This document shows, in pieces, positions 29,011-37,671 of a stretch of DNA of 64,000 bases. Each line of letters opens with the position of its first letter. The stretch's first letter is position 1. The notes under the pieces are model-generated. The model searched no databases. It was not told the origin of the DNA and saw only the letters and a program-made list of their open reading frames with translations. The position numbers and the translations under genes are program-made. The stretch is from Litchfieldella qijiaojingensis. GTDB lineage: Bacteria; Pseudomonadota; Gammaproteobacteria; Pseudomonadales; Halomonadaceae. The stretch spans positions 1-64,000 of the forward strand of contig NZ_BMXS01000017.1 in assembly GCF_014651875.1 (NCBI RefSeq), read 5' to 3'.

Positions 29011-29904
29011 TCAGTATTCGGTGGACATCCGATAGGCTGCCGGCATCACGCCGCTCACGCACGGCTTCACCCGAAACAGCCCGCCGGCCAGCCCCTCTTC
29101 GTCACGCTCCACAGCCGCGGTGGTAATGAACAACTGATCCAACCGTGGCCCAGCGAAGGTGCAGGACGTCACCCGCGAGGCCGGTAGCGTCAAGGTCTCG
29201 TCCAAACCGCCATCGGGCCGGAATCGGCTCACACGACCACCATCCCAGTGCGCGACCCAAAGCCCACCCTCGGCATCGCAGGTCATGCCATCGGGAAACC
29301 CCTGGGTCGCGTTGAAGCGAACATGCTCGCGCTTGTTGGACAGTTCACCATCCGGCGAAAGGTCGAAGGCGTAGATGACGCCTAGCGGCGTATCGCTGTG
29401 ATACAGGGTAGCGCCATCGGGGCTGATGGCCGGGCCGTTGGCGACTCGATAACCGATATCCATGCATACCGGACCGCGTCGATCCAGACGATATAGCGAG
29501 CCACTGGGGCGCTCGGCCTCGTCGTCCATGGAGCCGAACCACAGGCGGCTCTGGGGGTCGACCTTGGCATCGTTGAAGCGGTTGCCTGCCGGCTCGCCGG
29601 CAGGAGTTGCCAATTCGGCGCCGATATTCGGCCCGCTCTCGCTCAACCGCAAATGCACTAGTCGCGAACGCAGTCCGGCAATGAAGCCATCGCCATCCTC
29701 TCGAGGTGCCAGCCAGCAACAAGCTTCCTCCAACGCCCAGCCATGCGTGTCACCGCTGGCCAAGTCATAGGCATGCAGGCGTGCCTTGAGGATATCGACG
29801 AACACCAGCCACCCCATGGCGCCGAATTGTGGACACCACAAGGGTCCCTCGCCAAGCATCGCCCGGCCGCGCCACACGCATTCGATCTTCGATGCATCCA
29901 CCAT
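29011..29904 (-). CDS. SMP-30/gluconolactonase-family sugar lactonase
   Basis: This 297-residue beta-propeller hydrolase opens aldonolactones. The metal and catalytic positions are seen as the Glu of LGEGPLW (17-23), the Asn/Asp of NRFNDAKVD, the Asn of VANGPAISPDG and the Asp of LYHSDTPLGVIYAF. In the arabinose and xylose oxidation pathways the enzyme follows the sugar 1-dehydrogenase. It begins 11 bases after the preceding dehydratase stop and is followed by xylD, in one operon. Arabinono-1,4-lactone or xylonolactone is the likely substrate. Confidence 0.85.
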   Translation of the reverse strand: MVDASKIECVWRGRAMLGEGPLWCPQFGAMGWLVFVDILKARLHAYDLASGDTHGWALEEACCWLAPREDGDGFIAGLRSRLVHLRLSESGPNIGAELATPAGEPAGNRFNDAKVDPQSRLWFGSMDDEAERPSGSLYRLDRRGPVCMDIGYRVANGPAISPDGATLYHSDTPLGVIYAFDLSPDGELSNKREHVRFNATQGFPDGMTCDAEGGLWVAHWDGGRVSRFRPDGGLDETLTLPASRVTSCTFAGPRLDQLFITTAAVERDEEGLAGGLFRVKPCVSGVMPAAYRMSTEY

Positions 29905-29915
29905 GGTGCTCAGCC

Positions 29916-31661
29916 TCAGTGTGAATGACGCGGCACCTCGGCGCCACGCTTGCCGACCAGGAAGTCGAAATCGCAGCCCTCATCGGCTTGCAGTACATGC
30001 TCGATGTAGAGCTGACGGTAGCCACCGTCGCTGGCAATGCGACGCGACTTCTCGGTGGGGTCGCTCTCCGCCAGGCGGGCCTCGAGCTCGGCATTGCTGA
30101 TGTCCAGGTGCAGCCGCCCAGCCTCGCAATCGAGCTCGATCCAATCGCCATCGCGCACCGCAGCCAGCGGCCCGCCGGCGGCGGCCTCGGGTGCCACGTG
30201 CAATACCACGGTACCGTAGGCAGTGCCGCTCATCCGCGCGTCGGAAATGCGCACCATGTCGGTCACTCCCTGCTCGAGCAGTTTGGTGGGCAGCCCCATG
30301 TTGCCGACCTCGGCCATGCCGTGGTAGCCACGCGGCCCACAGTTGCGCATCACCAGGATGCTGTCGGCATCGACATCCAGGTCGGGGTCGTTGATACGTG
30401 CCTTGTAGTGATCGAAGTCGTCGAAGACCACTGCCCTACCCCGGTGCTTCATCAACTCGGAGCTGGCCGCCGACGGCTTGAGCACCGCGCCGCGCGGCGC
30501 CAGGTTGCCGCGCAGGATGCACATGCCACCATCCTCGCGCAGGGGATTGTCCAGCGGCCGGATCACCTCATCGTTGTAAAGCGGCGCGTCCTTGATATTT
30601 TCCCATAGCGTCTTGCCGTTGACGGTCAAAGCATCCTTGTGCGGCAGGCGATCGGCCTCACCCAGCCGGCGCAGCACTGCAGGCAGGCCGCCAGCATAGT
30701 AGAACTCCTCCATCAGGAAACGCCCCGATGGCTGCAGGTCGACGATGGTCGGTGTACCGCGACCGATACGCGTCCAGTCGTCAAGAGCGAGATCGACGCC
30801 AATCCGCCCGGCGATGGCCTTGAGGTGGATCACCGCGTTGGTGGAACCGCCGATGGCGGCATTGGTACGAATGGCATTCTCGAAGGCCTGGCGCGTCAGT
30901 ACCTTGGACAGCGTGAGGTCCTCGTCGACCATTTCGACGATGCGCATGCCGGAGAGATGCGCCAGCACGTAGCGCCGCGAATCCACCGCCGGGATCGCCG
31001 CGTTATGCGGCAGCGAGGTACCCAGCGACTCGGCCATGCAGGCCATGGTCGATGCCGTGCCCATGGTGTTGCAGGTGCCCGCCGAGCGCGACATCCCCGC
31101 CTCGGCGGCCATGAAGTCGTGTATCGATATCTTGCCTGCCTTGACCTCCTCGGAGAGCTGCCAGACCACGGTGCCCGAACCGATGTCCTTGCCTTGATGC
31201 TTGCCATTGAGCATCGGCCCACCGGTGACCACGATGGTCGGCAGGTCACAGCTCGCCGCCCCCATCAGCAGCGCCGGCGTGGTCTTGTCGCAGCCCACCA
31301 GCAACACCACAGCATCCATGGGGTTGCCGCGAATCGCCTCTTCGACGTCCATGCTCGCCAGGTTGCGAGTGAACATCGCCGTAGGGCGAAGATTGGACTC
31401 GCCGTTGGAGAACACCGGAAACTCCACCGGATAGCCGCCGGCTTCCAACACCCCCTTCTTGACATGCTCGGCGAGCTTGCGGAAGTGCGCGTTGCAAGGC
31501 GTCAGTTCCGACCAGGTGTTGCAGATGCCGATGATCGGCTTGCCCTGGAATTCGTGATCGGGAATGCCCTGGTTCTTCATCCAGCTGCGGTACATAAAGC
31601 CGTTCTTGTCGGCGCTGCCGAACCACTGGGCGGAACGCAAAGGACGCTTGCGATCGGTCAT
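29916..31661 (-). CDS. L-arabinonate dehydratase-type IlvD/Edd enzyme
   Basis: This second IlvD/Edd dehydratase (581 residues) differs from xylD and resembles L-arabinonate dehydratases of rhizobia and Azospirillum. RSAQWFG and FQGKPIIGICNTWSELTPCN lie near the start, followed by [14 protein letters not shown] and [20 protein letters not shown], with the cluster cysteines. The product would be L-2-keto-3-deoxyarabinonate. The ATG at 31661 is preferred over one two codons earlier because AGGAG lies eight bases before it. It sits between the sugar permease and the lactonase in the ara operon. Confidence 0.85.
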   Translation of the reverse strand: MTDRKRPLRSAQWFGSADKNGFMYRSWMKNQGIPDHEFQGKPIIGICNTWSELTPCNAHFRKLAEHVKKGVLEAGGYPVEFPVFSNGESNLRPTAMFTRNLASMDVEEAIRGNPMDAVVLLVGCDKTTPALLMGAASCDLPTIVVTGGPMLNGKHQGKDIGSGTVVWQLSEEVKAGKISIHDFMAAEAGMSRSAGTCNTMGTASTMACMAESLGTSLPHNAAIPAVDSRRYVLAHLSGMRIVEMVDEDLTLSKVLTRQAFENAIRTNAAIGGSTNAVIHLKAIAGRIGVDLALDDWTRIGRGTPTIVDLQPSGRFLMEEFYYAGGLPAVLRRLGEADRLPHKDALTVNGKTLWENIKDAPLYNDEVIRPLDNPLREDGGMCILRGNLAPRGAVLKPSAASSELMKHRGRAVVFDDFDHYKARINDPDLDVDADSILVMRNCGPRGYHGMAEVGNMGLPTKLLEQGVTDMVRISDARMSGTAYGTVVLHVAPEAAAGGPLAAVRDGDWIELDCEAGRLHLDISNAELEARLAESDPTEKSRRIASDGGYRQLYIEHVLQADEGCDFDFLVGKRGAEVPRHSH

Positions 31662-31688
31662 ACACATATCTCCTGCGAGGAAAGCGAA

Positions 31689-32717
31689 TCAGGCGCGCTG
31701 GCGTCGGGTCTGCTTCCAGCGGTCGAACATCACCGCCAGCAGCAGGATGGCGCCACGCACCAGGTACTGATAGAAGGTCGGCACATTGAGCAGGCCCATG
31801 GCATTCTGCACGCAGCCCATGATCAGCACCCCGACCAGCACCCCGGTGATCGAGGCGACGCCACCGGACAACGCCACGCCGCCCAGTACACAGGCCGAGA
31901 TGACGGCTAATTCGAGGCCCATCGAGGTATTGGGATCGCCAAGCCCCATACGCGAGGTCAGCAACACACCGGCAATGCCGGCGACAACCCCTTGCAGGCC
32001 GAAGACGATGACCTTGAGCCGACGCACGTTGACCCCGGCCAGGGCCGCCGCCTCGGGATTGCCGCCGGTAGCCAGTACGTTGCGGCCGAAGGCGGTCATG
32101 TTGAGCAACACGCCGAAGATCACGAAACAGGCGATCATGGTCCACACCGGCAGCGTCAGCCCCAGGAAGGAAGCACTGCCCAGATCGAAGAAGGCCGGTA
32201 CGGTGATCATCACCGCATCGCCGCCGGAAGTGATGTAGGCCAGACCACGCACGAATTCCATGGCGGCCAGGGTGGCGATCAATGAATTGATGCCGAAGCG
32301 TGCCACCACGAAGCCATTGAAGGCCCCCACGGCCCCGCCGGCTACCACGCCTCCCAGTACCCCGATGACGACACTGCCGGATGTCGAGGTCACGACTGCT
32401 GCCACCACCCCGGCGAAAGCCACGATGGAGGCTACCGACAGGTCCACCTCACCCAGTGCCAGGACCATCATCATGGTGGTGGCGATGGTGCCGATCAGGG
32501 TCACCGAGAGCAGCAACCCGACCATGTTGCGACCGGTCAGGAAGTCGGGAATGAATACGGACAGTGCCACGAACAGCACCACGAAGATGGCGATCAGCCC
32601 GGAGGTGTCCAGCAGGGTGCGCAATGGCTTGACCAGTTCCTGGCGTCCCTGGGGCTGCCCTGGAGACTGAAGGTCAGCAGGCGTGCTATCGCCCTGAGCA
32701 AGCTTGTTGGTCGTCAT
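31689..32717 (-). CDS. araH: L-arabinose ABC transporter permease AraH
   Basis: The 342-residue inner-membrane permease shows the RbsC/AraH layout. It is notably close to E. coli AraH in GEVDLSVASIVAFAGV (family EAA-like region), FGINSLIATLAAMEFVRGLA and the C-terminus (NAMGLLNV, YLVRGAILLLAVMFDRWKQ). The first 35 residues are a polar extension rich in Gln and Pro. It is paired with AraG and AraF upstream. Confidence 0.9.
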   Translation of the reverse strand: MTTNKLAQGDSTPADLQSPGQPQGRQELVKPLRTLLDTSGLIAIFVVLFVALSVFIPDFLTGRNMVGLLLSVTLIGTIATTMMMVLALGEVDLSVASIVAFAGVVAAVVTSTSGSVVIGVLGGVVAGGAVGAFNGFVVARFGINSLIATLAAMEFVRGLAYITSGGDAVMITVPAFFDLGSASFLGLTLPVWTMIACFVIFGVLLNMTAFGRNVLATGGNPEAAALAGVNVRRLKVIVFGLQGVVAGIAGVLLTSRMGLGDPNTSMGLELAVISACVLGGVALSGGVASITGVLVGVLIMGCVQNAMGLLNVPTFYQYLVRGAILLLAVMFDRWKQTRRQRA

Positions 32718-32753
32718 GACGTTGTCTCTTCATTGTTGTCTTGGCGTAAGGAT

Positions 32754-34247
32754 TCAGGCAGGTAAGGCCAGCCCCAGCAGACGTTCGGGGGTCGCCTCGT
32801 CACGCGGCACGATGTCGACCAGGGCGCCATCGCGCATCACGCCGATGCGATCGCAGATCGAGCTGACCTCGGCCAGGTCGCTGGAGATCACCACCACGCT
32901 CTTGCCCTGCTCGGCCAGGTCATAGAGCAGGGTGTAAATGTCGCGACGCGCGCCGACATCGATGCCTCGCGTGGGTTCGTCCATGACGAACAGCTCGATC
33001 TCCTCGGACAGCCAGCGAGCCAGGATCACCTTCTGCTGATTGCCACCGGACAGGGTGTTGATACGGGTCTTTGGACCCGGCGTCTTGATACTCAAGCGAC
33101 GGATATAGTCTTCGGTGTTGGCAAGTTCACGACGCGGGTTGCGGAACATGCCCCAGCGCTTGAAGAAGCGTCGGCAACTGACGTTGAGGTTGTCGGTCAC
33201 GCTGGCGACGGGAAAGATCCCCTGCGACTTGCGATCCTCTGGACACATGGCGATACCGGCACGAATGGCTTCCGACGGGCTCTTGAAACGCCGAGGCTCA
33301 CCGCCGAAGCGCACCTCTCCCGCGCGGGGCGTTTCCACGCCGCATACCAGGCGCATGAGCTCGCTGCGGCCGGCACCAACCAAGCCAAAGAGTCCGAGAA
33401 TCTCGCCCCGCCTGATACCGAAGCTGACTGGAGCATTCACGCCTCGTCCTTCGATAGCGTCGATTTCGACCATCACCTCACCTTGCTCACGAGTGCGATA
33501 GCCGTAGACGTCTTCGATATCCCGGCCCACCATCTCGCTGACCAGAGTGTCGTGATCGAGGGCATCGAGATTGTCATGCGTGCGGATGTGTCGACCGTCA
33601 CGAAACACCGTGACCGCATCGCACATCTCGAAGACTTCCTCCATGCGATGGGTGACATAGAGCACTACCCGCCCTTCATCGCGCAGGCGCTTGACAATGC
33701 GCTTGAGTTGGCGCGTTTCCTGCACTGACAGGCTGCTGGTCGGTTCGTCGAAGGCGATCACGCGGGCATTGCGCAACAGGGCGCGCCCGATCTCGATCAT
33801 CTGCTGTTGGCCGATGGACAGGTCACGGACCTTGGTGGAGGGGTGGATATCTTCCTCCCCAAGATCCTTGAGGATCCGTAGCGCCTGCTCACGCAGCCGC
33901 CGGCGATCGATGAAGCCCCGCTTCTCCGGGAGTTGCCCGAGCAGCAGGTTCTCGGCCACCGACATGTTCGGCGACAGCGTCAGCTCCTGATAGATAATGG
34001 CAATGCCCTGGCCCAGTGCCTCCCTGGCATTGAAGAACACATGGCGCTCGCCATCGATCCACAAGGCGCCTTCGGTCACGCGGTTGACGCCACTGAGTAC
34101 CTTGAGCAGCGTGGACTTGCCGGCACCGTTCTCGCCCATCAGCGCATGTACCTGGCCGGCATGGGCGCCGAAACTGACGCCATCGAGGGCACGCACACCG
34201 GGAAATTCGACACTGATGCCATCGAAACTGAGATAGGGGTTAGACAT
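32754..34247 (-). CDS. araG: L-arabinose ABC transporter ATP-binding protein AraG
   Basis: This double ABC ATPase of 497 residues powers AraFH. The first domain has Walker A GENGAGKST (37-45) and the signature LSIGQQQM; the second has the usual degenerate GLVGAGRSE and an intact LSGGNQQK with FVMDEPTRGIDVG. The sequence follows E. coli AraG from PYLSF onward. The start at 34247 has GGAG nine bases upstream; 18 extra codons of the longer frame are unconserved. Confidence 0.92.
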   Translation of the reverse strand: MSNPYLSFDGISVEFPGVRALDGVSFGAHAGQVHALMGENGAGKSTLLKVLSGVNRVTEGALWIDGERHVFFNAREALGQGIAIIYQELTLSPNMSVAENLLLGQLPEKRGFIDRRRLREQALRILKDLGEEDIHPSTKVRDLSIGQQQMIEIGRALLRNARVIAFDEPTSSLSVQETRQLKRIVKRLRDEGRVVLYVTHRMEEVFEMCDAVTVFRDGRHIRTHDNLDALDHDTLVSEMVGRDIEDVYGYRTREQGEVMVEIDAIEGRGVNAPVSFGIRRGEILGLFGLVGAGRSELMRLVCGVETPRAGEVRFGGEPRRFKSPSEAIRAGIAMCPEDRKSQGIFPVASVTDNLNVSCRRFFKRWGMFRNPRRELANTEDYIRRLSIKTPGPKTRINTLSGGNQQKVILARWLSEEIELFVMDEPTRGIDVGARRDIYTLLYDLAEQGKSVVVISSDLAEVSSICDRIGVMRDGALVDIVPRDEATPERLLGLALPA

Positions 34248-34270
34248 GATCTTGCACTCCAGAACGAGGA

Positions 34271-34441
34271 CTTGTCTCAAACCTGCCTGCGGCTCGACCA
34301 TACGGCGTTAAAAATCAGCTCAAAATGCTCATTTACAACCACGTAAACTCTGCTTTCTCGCTGATTTTTGCCTTGTCTGGTCCTCGCTCGGCGACTTTTC
34401 AGACAAGCCCTGATGCCCGGGCGGTCGACACCCGGGCTCCC
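34271..34441. repeat. Nested inverted-repeat element between araF and araG
   Basis: Outer arms CTTGTCTCAAA (34271-34281) and TTTCAGACAAG (34397-34407) enclose middle arms AAAAATCAGC (34310-34319) and GCTGATTTTT (34360-34369), which enclose TTTAC / GTAAA. The AT-rich core differs from the neighbouring genes. Next to it, on the araF side, a GCCCGGG / CCCGGGC hairpin (34416-34441) lies directly after the araF stop. The block separates the binding-protein gene from araGH and may set their expression ratio; the nested part looks like a small non-coding mobile element. Confidence 0.55.
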
Positions 34442-34445
34442 AGGC

Positions 34446-35438
34446 TCACAGGCCGAGCTCGTCGCGTACGCTCTGCCAGTTGTCACGGGTCATCAGGGTG
34501 CCGCTGGTTTCGGTGTTGGCGGGCGGCTTCTCACCTTCGGTAATCCAGGTGTAGAGATCTTCCGCCGTCTGGCGACCATGCATGGTGGAACTCACCGCCA
34601 CGGTGCCGTGGAAACCGGTGGGATTTTCACGCGAGAACTCAGCGAAAGCGGCACCTGAGCCGTTGATGCCGACGCCGATCACATCCTCGGCCTTGAGGCC
34701 GTACTGCTCACTGGCCCGCACGCCGCCGAGCACGCTCTCCTCGTTGAGTGCATAGATGACCCAATGTTCGAAGTCACCGTTCTTGGAGATCACCGGCGAA
34801 GCCGCCGAGAAAGCGCTGCTGGTATCGGTGTTCTGTTGAGGTGCATCCAGGATGTTGGCTTCGGGGAATCCCCACGCCAGTAGCGCATCGGAGGCACCGT
34901 CGGTGCGCTCCTTGGCGGTGGGCAGTTCGTAGTTGGTGATCCGCAACGCGGCGACTTCCTGCGGATCCCAGCCACGCGCCTCCATCTCGGCGGCAATTGC
35001 CTCGCCGACCTGCTGGCCGATCTTGTAGCCGGACATCCCCAGGTGAGGCACCTCTTCGATGGGTTCGCCATCACTGCCCACGAAGCGATCGTCGACGGTG
35101 ACCACCTTCATCCCGTACTGATTGGCACGGTTCATGATCGCCGGACCCAAACGTACGTCCGGCGGGCAGATGACGAAACCTTGGGCTCCTTGGGAATTGA
35201 GGTTGTCGATGGCGCTGAGAACTTGTTGGCCGTCTTCGCCCGCCAGTCTCACCACTTCGAAGCCCATCTCCTCGCCAAGCTCGGTCGCGGCACGCTGCTC
35301 GTTGATGAACCAGGCTTGCTCGGGCTTCTTGACGATGAATCCCATCTTGACCTCATCCTGCGCTTGAGCGCTGCCCAAAGATGCAAGCGCCACTGCAGCG
35401 CCGAGCGCCAGGCGTGAGAAAGCGGAAGTGAATGGCAT
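34446..35438 (-). CDS. araF: Periplasmic L-arabinose-binding protein AraF
   Basis: This 330-residue precursor has a signal peptide ending GSAQA-Q and the periplasmic sugar-binding fold. It follows E. coli AraF closely: KMGFIVKKPEQAWF near the N-terminus, GAQGFVICPPDVRLGPAI, MKVVTVDDRFV and VIGVGINGSGAAFAEF. It is the first gene of the operon araF-araG-araH-dehydratase-lactonase-xylD. AGGAG precedes the ATG. The divergent LysR gene starts 170 bases away. Confidence 0.92.
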   Translation of the reverse strand: MPFTSAFSRLALGAAVALASLGSAQAQDEVKMGFIVKKPEQAWFINEQRAATELGEEMGFEVVRLAGEDGQQVLSAIDNLNSQGAQGFVICPPDVRLGPAIMNRANQYGMKVVTVDDRFVGSDGEPIEEVPHLGMSGYKIGQQVGEAIAAEMEARGWDPQEVAALRITNYELPTAKERTDGASDALLAWGFPEANILDAPQQNTDTSSAFSAASPVISKNGDFEHWVIYALNEESVLGGVRASEQYGLKAEDVIGVGINGSGAAFAEFSRENPTGFHGTVAVSSTMHGRQTAEDLYTWITEGEKPPANTETSGTLMTRDNWQSVRDELGL

Positions 35439-35566
35439 GATCTTCTCCTGTCGGCTTCGAACCGGGGATTGTTGTTGTCGGCAGCGCTACGATCACCGCT
35501 GCATGTTTCACGCCCTACACTAGCCAGCGGATCTCATAACCAACCAATGTCAAAACTCATCACCTT

Positions 35567-35586
35567 TGATATCTTTTTGCATATCA
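35567..35586. promoter_or_regulatory. Candidate LysR-type operator between araF and lysR
   Basis: TGATAT and ATATCA flank an eight-base spacer, giving a T-N18-A inverted repeat in the divergent araF / LysR intergenic region, 22 bases before the LysR start. Position and symmetry fit a LysR-type binding site that also controls araF, but no footprint-like consensus is available. Confidence 0.4.
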
Positions 35587-35608
35587 CTCAACCAAGAGAG
35601 CCGCTGCC

Positions 35609-36565
35609 ATGGGGGTTCTGCCCGACGACTGGTTTCTACGCGTGCGACTAAAGTTGCGCCATCTGCAGCTGTTTCTGGCCTTGGACGAGCAGCGCAACCT
35701 GCATCGCGCTGCTGCCAGGCTAGGCATGAGCCAACCGGCGGCTTCCAAGATGCTGGGAGATATCGAGTCTCAATTGGGCGTGAAGCTTTTCGACCGCCAT
35801 GCCCGGGGCCTGGCCCCCAACTGGTATGGCGAGATCATGGTGCGTCATGCCCGCACCATGCTCTCCGAGCTGCGCCATACCGGCGAAGAACTGAACGCGC
35901 TACGCGAGGGCAATGCCGGGATGGTGGCGGTTGGCACCGTGATGGCACCGGCCGTTACCTTGCTGACCAGCGCCATCGAGCGGGTTCACCGCGACCGGCC
36001 GGGGCTCAAGATCAACGTCGACGTGGATGTCAGCAAGGTGCTGATCCCGCGTTTGCTGGAAGGTGAATTCGATTTCGCCATCACACGCATTCCCGCCGGG
36101 TTTCCGACGGAACGTTTCGTGTTCGAGGAAATCGGCGAGGAAGATATTTGCTTCGTGTGCCGGGAAGGCCACCCCCTGACGGGGCGCTCTCCCCTGACCC
36201 TGGAGGACATGGCGGCCTATCCGTGGTCGCTTCAGCCTCCCGGCGCCCTGATGCGCCAGCGGGTCGACAGCCTGTTTCTGCACCACGGGGTATCCCCTCC
36301 GTCACAGATCGTCGACACCCCAGACGTGCTGGTATCCCTGGCACTGGTCGACAAGTCGGACACCATCACCGCCACCACCCGCGAGGTAGCAGGCTTGCTA
36401 TGCGCGCCGCAGCGCTTTCGCATCCTGCCCTTGCAGGATGCGCTCAGCGTGCAGCCCTATGGGCTGGTGAGCTTGCGCGATCAGCACCTATCGCCAGGCG
36501 CCGGCGCTCTGATGAGTACTCTGCGAGAAATCATTGCCCATCAGCGCGCGGCAAGTGCGGAATGA
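35609..36565 (+). CDS. LysR-type regulator of the arabinose operon (GbpR-like)
   Basis: The 318-residue protein has the LysR helix-turn-helix (FLALDEQRNLHRAAARLGMS, QPAASKMLGDIE; residues 22-54) and a periplasmic-binding-protein-like effector domain. It resembles GbpR, the LysR regulator of sugar-binding protein and arabinose genes in Azospirillum and Agrobacterium. It is divergent from araF and convergent with the arabinose dehydrogenase (2-base gap), so it most likely responds to L-arabinose or a related sugar. Confidence 0.83.
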   Translation: MGVLPDDWFLRVRLKLRHLQLFLALDEQRNLHRAAARLGMSQPAASKMLGDIESQLGVKLFDRHARGLAPNWYGEIMVRHARTMLSELRHTGEELNALREGNAGMVAVGTVMAPAVTLLTSAIERVHRDRPGLKINVDVDVSKVLIPRLLEGEFDFAITRIPAGFPTERFVFEEIGEEDICFVCREGHPLTGRSPLTLEDMAAYPWSLQPPGALMRQRVDSLFLHHGVSPPSQIVDTPDVLVSLALVDKSDTITATTREVAGLLCAPQRFRILPLQDALSVQPYGLVSLRDQHLSPGAGALMSTLREIIAHQRAASAE

Positions 36566-36567
36566 AT

Positions 36568-37494
36568 TCACTCCACGAAGGCATCCACCGTCTCGCGCCG
36601 CCCAAGGAGAAAGGCATCCGCGACATGGCGCAGCGGCGCGACATCGACATCGGAGACTCGGCCGGTGACCAGCTCAGCAAAATGGTCATACATTTCGGGA
36701 TATTCCCGCTCCTCGGCCTCGAGCACGACCTGCCCGTCGATGACCAGTCGGCTGCCACCCTGGGTCAAGCTCAGTCGACCGTCCTCGGTATCGACATGGA
36801 TATCCCAGGTCTGGGGACCAGTCTGACGGAAGTCGAAAGCTGCCTGGATCGGCGTCTCTTGCGCATCGCTGAAGGCCAGCTCGGCGGCAATCGGCGTCTG
36901 ACAGTTGCTCGGTACGGCAAGCCTCGCTGAACGCAGAAAGAACGGTTGCGGCAGAATCTCGGTGACGATGGACAGGGCGTTGATTCCCGGATCGAAGACC
37001 CCCATGCCACCGGGCTCCCAGATCCATGCCTGGCCCGGGTGCCAGACCCGCACGTCTTCCTTCCACTCGATCTCGATGCGATGAATTTCTCGTTCGGCCA
37101 GCCACTCCCGTGCCTGGGCCACACCAGGAGCGAAGCGTGAATGCCAGGCCGCAAACATCGGGCAGCCCCGCCGCTCGGCCAGCGCCTCGAGATCCTCGAC
37201 CTCGCTCAGCGTGGCACCAGGCGGCTTTTCCAACAGCACCGCCTTGCCATGCTCCAAGGCGAGCCGCGCCTGGGAGTGGCGCAGATGCGTCGGCGTGCAA
37301 ATCGCCACCGCCTGCAAATCCGGCACACCATCGAGCATGGCCGCCAGTGAGTCATAGCCGTCGATACCTTCCAGGCGGGTATACGGATCGGCGGTCGCTA
37401 CCAAGCGAAAGTCAGGACTGGAGTCAATGGCCGGCAGGTGCTGGTCACGTGCGATCTTGCCAACCCCCACCAGGCCGATATCGATGCTACTCAT
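36568..37494 (-). CDS. L-arabinose / D-galactose 1-dehydrogenase
   Basis: This 308-residue Gfo/Idh/MocA oxidoreductase oxidises the sugar at C1 to the lactone with NAD(P)+, the first step of oxidative pentose use. It aligns with Azospirillum L-arabinose 1-dehydrogenase: IGLVGVGKIARDQHLPAID at the N-terminus (Rossmann GxGxxA), EKPPGATL (catalytic Lys), WKEDVRVWHPGQAWIWEPGG and FDPGINALSIVTEILP. The start ATG 37494 is chosen by homology; the longer frame to 37527 has no clear binding site either. Its own upstream region overlaps that of the TRAP gene. Confidence 0.87.
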   Translation of the reverse strand: MSSIDIGLVGVGKIARDQHLPAIDSSPDFRLVATADPYTRLEGIDGYDSLAAMLDGVPDLQAVAICTPTHLRHSQARLALEHGKAVLLEKPPGATLSEVEDLEALAERRGCPMFAAWHSRFAPGVAQAREWLAEREIHRIEIEWKEDVRVWHPGQAWIWEPGGMGVFDPGINALSIVTEILPQPFFLRSARLAVPSNCQTPIAAELAFSDAQETPIQAAFDFRQTGPQTWDIHVDTEDGRLSLTQGGSRLVIDGQVVLEAEEREYPEMYDHFAELVTGRVSDVDVAPLRHVADAFLLGRRETVDAFVE

Positions 37495-37575
37495 ACGGAT
37501 AGCCTGTCGTTGTAGTGAGAGGGGCATTCTGAGGCCAATTCATGGCCCGCGTAAAACGCGACACTACTAAAGTAT

Positions 37576-37606
37576 ATGTTGAACATGATTCATATATGTT
37601 CAACAT
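37576..37606. promoter_or_regulatory. Paired ATGTT(G/C)AACAT operators
   Basis: ATGTTGAACAT (37576-37586) and ATGTTCAACAT (37596-37606) are spaced 20 bases centre to centre, two helical turns. They lie between the divergent arabinose dehydrogenase and dctP, 66-96 bases before the dctP start. The same palindrome precedes the GntR gene at 26343, its probable cognate regulator. Confidence 0.68.
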
Positions 37607-37671
37607 TCAGAAGCGCTCAAACGACGTGACGATGATTAGAACAACACATCCATCCCCCATTGGAGGCACCA

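Noticed and set aside
30639-31910. 423-codon plus-strand open frame opposite the arabinonate dehydratase
   Set aside because: It lies antisense to a gene with all iron-sulfur cysteines; its His/Arg-rich composition is typical of shadow frames.
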